Shown: positions 61,085 through 64,000 of the stretch, piece by piece
Layout of the letters: the number at the start of each line of letters is the position of its first letter
How positions within the stretch are numbered: position 1 is the first letter of the stretch
Position numbers and translations under genes: made by a program
Notes under the pieces: model-generated
The model's input: only the letters and a program-made list of their open reading frames with translations
What the model was told of the DNA's origin: nothing
Database searches by the model: none
Source: Comamonadaceae bacterium
GTDB lineage: Bacteria; Pseudomonadota; Gammaproteobacteria; Burkholderiales; Burkholderiaceae_C
NCBI GenBank assembly: GCA_947375135.1
Contig: CANCER010000011.1
Span: forward strand, 44,624-108,623
Direction of reading: 5' to 3'
DNA length: 64,000 nucleotides

Positions 61085-61581
61085 ACTCGGCCAACGGCGT
61101 GGGGGGCGACTGCCCCAGCAAGACCGAGTTGCATGCCGATGTGCTGCGCATGGGCCCGGTGTTTGTGGAGTACGCACTGCAGTCCCGCGTGGAAGGCGAC
61201 CTGCAGCAAATGCCGGCCGACTTCCCCGTGACCGCGCTATGGCAGGTGCTGAACGGCACGGCCGACGGCCGCAGCTCGGCAGAACAAGTGGCTGTGTTTG
61301 GCTCGGTGGGTTTTGCGCTGGAAGACTATTCGGCCCTGCGCTTCATGCGCGAGCAATCCATCGCGTTGGGCATTGGCGAGCCGCTGCCCTTGATCCCCGC
61401 GCTGGCCGACCCGAAGAGCCTGTTCTCGGAACTGGGCACACCGGTGATAGCAACACCGCAGCAGAGCCCCCAAACGCGGAAAACCCCCCCCGCCGGAGCC
61501 AAGGCACACCGCGCCGCTGCAGCGTGGACAAAGTGGCGCGAAGCATGGCCTACTCGGTCGCATGAATGCCCAAGTCTTTGA
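61085..61581 (+). pseudogene. 5'-truncated ornithine cyclodeaminase remnant
   Basis: In-frame protein from about 61085 reads NGVGGDCPSKTELHADVL, then VFVEYALQSRVEGDLQQMPADF and SVGFALEDYSALRF, all hallmarks of the C-terminal third of ornithine cyclodeaminase (mu-crystallin family). The N-terminal part, roughly 220 residues, is missing: the sequence upstream is the methyltransferase gene on the other strand. The C-terminus also runs on with an Ala/Thr/Pro-rich tail. Without the N-terminal domain it cannot be active. The break at about 61085 marks a recombination or insertion point. Confidence 0.82.
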
Positions 61582-62518
61582 TTTTTTGTTGTTGCCCGAG
61601 TTCTCCTTCATCGGCTTTGCCGCGCTGGTGGAGCCGCTGCGCATGGCCAACCGCTTCAAGCCCGGCGCCTACCAGTGGCGAATGGTCTCGGCCGATGGCC
61701 TGCCGGTGACGGCCAGCAACGGCATAGACCTGCACCCGAAAGCCCGCCTCGCAGACCCCAGCCATGCCAGCGTGGTGTTTGCCATTGCCAGCTTCAACCC
61801 GCTGCAGCATTTCACCCCCGCACTCGCGCGCCAGTTGCAACAGCGTGTGCAGCAGGGCGCCAGCCTGGGCGCGATCGACACCGGCTGCTTTGTGCTGGCC
61901 GAGGCCGGATTGATCCGGGGCGAGCGCGTCACCCTGCATTGGGAGGCGGTGCCGGCCTTTCAGGAGCGCTACCCATTGATCCACGTGCAGGGCGAGCTGC
62001 GCTTCACCCTGTCACCCGCGCTGATGACCTCGGCCGGCGCCATGGCCAGCGTGGACCTGATGCTCGAAGTAATCAGCCGTGACCACGGCAACGCGCTGGC
62101 GCTGCAGGTGTCCGAGCAACTGGTCAGCGGCTGGGTGCGCGACCGCGCCGACCACCAGCGTCTGCAAATCTCGGCGCGCTACAAGGTGCACAACGCCAAG
62201 GTGGTGCAGGTGATTGAGCGCATGGAGCAGCAACTGGAAACGCCCTGGTCCAGCGACACCCTGGCCGAGCAGATTGCGGTCACGCGGCGCCAGTTGGAGC
62301 GCCTGTTTCAGGACCATCTGGGGGTCAGCCCCTTGCAGTTTTATTTGCGCCTGCGGCTGGAGCGTGCGCGGCACTTGCTGCGCCAGAGCAGCATGGGCGT
62401 GATTGAGGTGGGGCTGGCCTGCGGCTTCGCTTCGGCCTCGGCGTTCTCGCGCGCCTACCGGCGCCACTATGCGATTGCGCCCAGCGACGACCGCAAGGAA
62501 AAGCCGCAGCGGCAATGA
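61562..62518 (+). CDS. GlxA-family transcriptional regulator (DJ-1/PfpI - AraC)
   Basis: A 318-residue regulator. Residues about 1-170 are a DJ-1/PfpI-like domain with the nucleophile-elbow region GAIDTGCFVLAEAGL, and the C-terminal part (about 215-310) is an AraC-type pair of helix-turn-helix motifs (LAEQIAVTRRQLERLFQDHLG and IEVGLACGFASASAFSRAYRR). Relatives control arginine, carnitine or glycine-betaine breakdown. Its start overlaps the end of the truncated ornithine cyclodeaminase gene, which suggests that it once controlled that amino-acid pathway. Confidence 0.9.
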   Translation: MNAQVFDFLLLPEFSFIGFAALVEPLRMANRFKPGAYQWRMVSADGLPVTASNGIDLHPKARLADPSHASVVFAIASFNPLQHFTPALARQLQQRVQQGASLGAIDTGCFVLAEAGLIRGERVTLHWEAVPAFQERYPLIHVQGELRFTLSPALMTSAGAMASVDLMLEVISRDHGNALALQVSEQLVSGWVRDRADHQRLQISARYKVHNAKVVQVIERMEQQLETPWSSDTLAEQIAVTRRQLERLFQDHLGVSPLQFYLRLRLERARHLLRQSSMGVIEVGLACGFASASAFSRAYRRHYAIAPSDDRKEKPQRQ

Positions 62519-62554
62519 ACCGCTGCGGCCTGGCGCAAGGGTCTGATCGCTGGG

Positions 62555-63136
62555 CTATTCGCTAACGAGCTTGCGCTCAATGCGGCGGTCGGGAATCAAC
62601 CACATGCAGGCGATGGCAATCATGATGCTGCCGGCCACTGCCGTCATGCCCAACATGGCCAGTGGAACCGCCAGCACGTAACCCGCCATGGACACTTTGC
62701 CCTTGGTGTCTTTGCCAATCGCGTGGGACAGAACCGAGTCCTTGCCATGCGCCCGGATGATCTGCTGCTGCAAGAGTAAATAGCTCAGGCCACACAGGCA
62801 CAGGTCCAGCGCATACAGCGCCATGGGAGTGGCGGCGAAGTGGTTTTCACCCATCCAGCCGGTGGTGAGCGGCATCAGCGAGAGCCAGAACAGCAGGTTC
62901 ATATTGGTCCACAGAATGGGGCCGTTGACATGCCGGGTGGCATGCAGCATGTGGTGGTGGTTAACCCAGTAAGTGCCCACATTGACAAAGCTCAGCAGGT
63001 AGCTCAAAAAGACGGGCCACAGCGGCAGCAGGTCGGCCATGTGCTCGCCATGCGGCACCTTGATTTCCAGCACCATGATGGTGATGATGATGGCGATCAC
63101 GCCATCGCTAAAGGCTTCGAGTCGGGTCTTGTTCAT
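62555..63136 (-). CDS. TMEM175/DUF1211-family potassium channel protein
   Basis: A 193-residue membrane protein. It opens MNKTRLEAFSDGVIAIIITIMVLEI, the hallmark FSD motif of the first helix of bacterial TMEM175 channels, which form K+-permeable tetramers. Further hydrophobic segments are near residues 40-60, 75-95, 110-130 and 155-180, and a His-rich loop NHHHMLH follows the second helix. The ATG at 63136 fits the family start; a longer frame is unlikely. It stands alone, convergent with the GlxA-type regulator. Confidence 0.88.
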   Translation of the reverse strand: MNKTRLEAFSDGVIAIIITIMVLEIKVPHGEHMADLLPLWPVFLSYLLSFVNVGTYWVNHHHMLHATRHVNGPILWTNMNLLFWLSLMPLTTGWMGENHFAATPMALYALDLCLCGLSYLLLQQQIIRAHGKDSVLSHAIGKDTKGKVSMAGYVLAVPLAMLGMTAVAGSIMIAIACMWLIPDRRIERKLVSE

Positions 63137-63246
63137 ACTGATCTTTCGTTGCGTTGTTGCTGACGGGGTCCATGCTGACGGCAATTGAAATCCCGGGCAT
63201 CGGGATTTGTTCGGGGCCAAGCCCTTGGCGCCTTAAAATTGACCAT

Positions 63247-64000
63247 ATGACCTCCACTGTTGCCGCCCCCCTCACCACCCACGACTCCACCCGCATTGAT
63301 GACACGCGCATCGGTGCCGTGCGGCCCCTGATCACGCCCGCGCTGCTGGAGGAAAAACTGCCGGTGCCGCAGGCCGCGCAGTCTCTAGTGGAGAGCAGCC
63401 GCGCCGCCATCTCGCGCGTGCTGCATGGCACGGATGACCGGCTGATCGTGGTGGTCGGCCCCTGCTCCATCCACGATCACGCGCAGGCCATGGAATATGC
63501 ACGGCAGTTGAAGGTGCAGGCGGATGCGCTGAAGGACGATCTGCTGGTCGTGATGCGCGTGTACTTCGAGAAGCCGCGCACCACCGTGGGCTGGAAGGGC
63601 TATATCAACGACCCGCGGCTGGACGGCAGCTTCCACATGAACGAAGGCCTGCGGCTGGCGCGCAAGCTGCTGCTGGACGTGACCGAACTGGGCCTGCCGG
63701 CGGGCACCGAGTTCCTCGACCTGCTGAGCCCGCAGTACATCGCCGACCTGGTGTCCTGGGGCGCGATCGGCGCCCGCACCACCGAGAGCCAGAGCCACCG
63801 GCAGCTCGCCTCGGGCCTGTCGTGCCCGGTGGGCTTCAAGAACGGCACCGACGGCGGCATCAAGGTGGCGGCCGACGCGGTGCTGGCGGCGTCCGCCCCA
63901 CATGCCTTCATGGGCATGACCAAGATGGGCGCGGCTGCCATCTTCGAGACGCGCGGCAATGCCGACTGCCATGTGATCCTGCGTGGCGGCAAGGCGCCCA
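63247..64000 (+). CDS. 3-deoxy-7-phosphoheptulonate synthase, class I (partial, cut by window end)
   Basis: The first 251 residues of an AroF/G/H-type DAHP synthase, which joins phosphoenolpyruvate and erythrose-4-phosphate in the first step of aromatic amino-acid synthesis. It has VVVGPCSIHD (metal- and PEP-binding), VYFEKPRTTVGWKGYINDPRLDGS and GARTTESQSHRQLASGLS, all diagnostic. About 100 residues remain beyond the edge. Which of the feedback types (Phe, Tyr, Trp) it is cannot be told. The ATG at 63247 lies 110 bases from the divergent TMEM175 gene. Confidence 0.95.
   Translation, partial: MTSTVAAPLTTHDSTRIDDTRIGAVRPLITPALLEEKLPVPQAAQSLVESSRAAISRVLHGTDDRLIVVVGPCSIHDHAQAMEYARQLKVQADALKDDLLVVMRVYFEKPRTTVGWKGYINDPRLDGSFHMNEGLRLARKLLLDVTELGLPAGTEFLDLLSPQYIADLVSWGAIGARTTESQSHRQLASGLSCPVGFKNGTDGGIKVAADAVLAASAPHAFMGMTKMGAAAIFETRGNADCHVILRGGKAP

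Overview
The window reads as chromosomal DNA of a metabolically versatile betaproteobacterium (order Burkholderiales, most like the Comamonadaceae; a Rhodoferax-type organism is a reasonable guess). This rests on the high GC content, the dense gene packing and the mix of gene families. No tRNA, rRNA or CRISPR array was seen. The left edge cuts an ABC permease gene and the right edge cuts a DAHP synthase gene.

Region 1 (1-20.2 kb) holds several separate blocks. There is the end of an SsuA/TauA-like ABC importer (permease and binding protein). Next is a very large hybrid sensor kinase with a degenerate protein-kinase head, an AAA/TPR middle, GAF, histidine kinase, two receivers and HPt. An exported multicopper oxidase with a fibronectin-III tail sits in an apparent operon with an exported cytochrome c / periplasmic-binding-protein fusion. 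A patatin-like phospholipase, an azoreductase, an acyl-CoA synthetase and a periplasmic rhodanese follow. Two clear intrinsic terminators separate these units.

Region 2 (19.5-31.2 kb) is an aerobic carbon monoxide dehydrogenase locus on the minus strand, in the order coxM-coxS-coxL-coxG-coxD-coxE, then a MocA-like cytidylyltransferase and a 2OG-Fe(II) oxygenase. CoxL carries AYRCSFR, the active-site loop of true (form I) CO dehydrogenases. Upstream of coxM lie two intergenic repeat copies and then a PAS-LytTR regulator that closely resembles the CO sensor RcoM. An uncharacterised membrane protein and an XdhC/CoxF-type maturation factor follow on the plus strand.

Region 3 (31.1-36.3 kb) has alanine dehydrogenase, a gene-free stretch with a dispersed repeat, and a single-chain pyruvate carboxylase.

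Region 4 (36.4-58.1 kb) is a large cyclitol (inositol-type) catabolic locus. One minus-strand operon has a Gfo/Idh/MocA dehydrogenase, a TIM-barrel isomerase, an SDR and iolD. The divergent plus-strand operon has an ABC sugar importer, iolG and further dehydrogenase/isomerase genes, then an aldehyde dehydrogenase, an HpcH-type aldolase and a 2-hydroxyacid dehydrogenase. iolE and an RpiR-family regulator follow, then a PhyH-family oxygenase divergent from a LacI-family regulator. A palindrome of the type GCAAT-n4-ATTGC recurs in the key promoters and is the likely operator of the RpiR regulator. iolB, iolC and iolJ are absent from the window, so the lower pathway is either encoded elsewhere or replaced by the aldolase/dehydrogenase set.

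Region 5 (58.1-61.6 kb) looks like an acquired accessory patch: an RHH/PIN toxin-antitoxin pair, a short orphan tyrosine recombinase, a second copy of the dispersed repeat, a frameshifted MazF/PemK remnant and an RquA-like (rhodoquinone synthesis) methyltransferase. It abuts a 5'-truncated ornithine cyclodeaminase gene. Region 6 (61.6-64 kb) returns to ordinary genes: a GlxA-type regulator, a TMEM175-like channel and the start of DAHP synthase.
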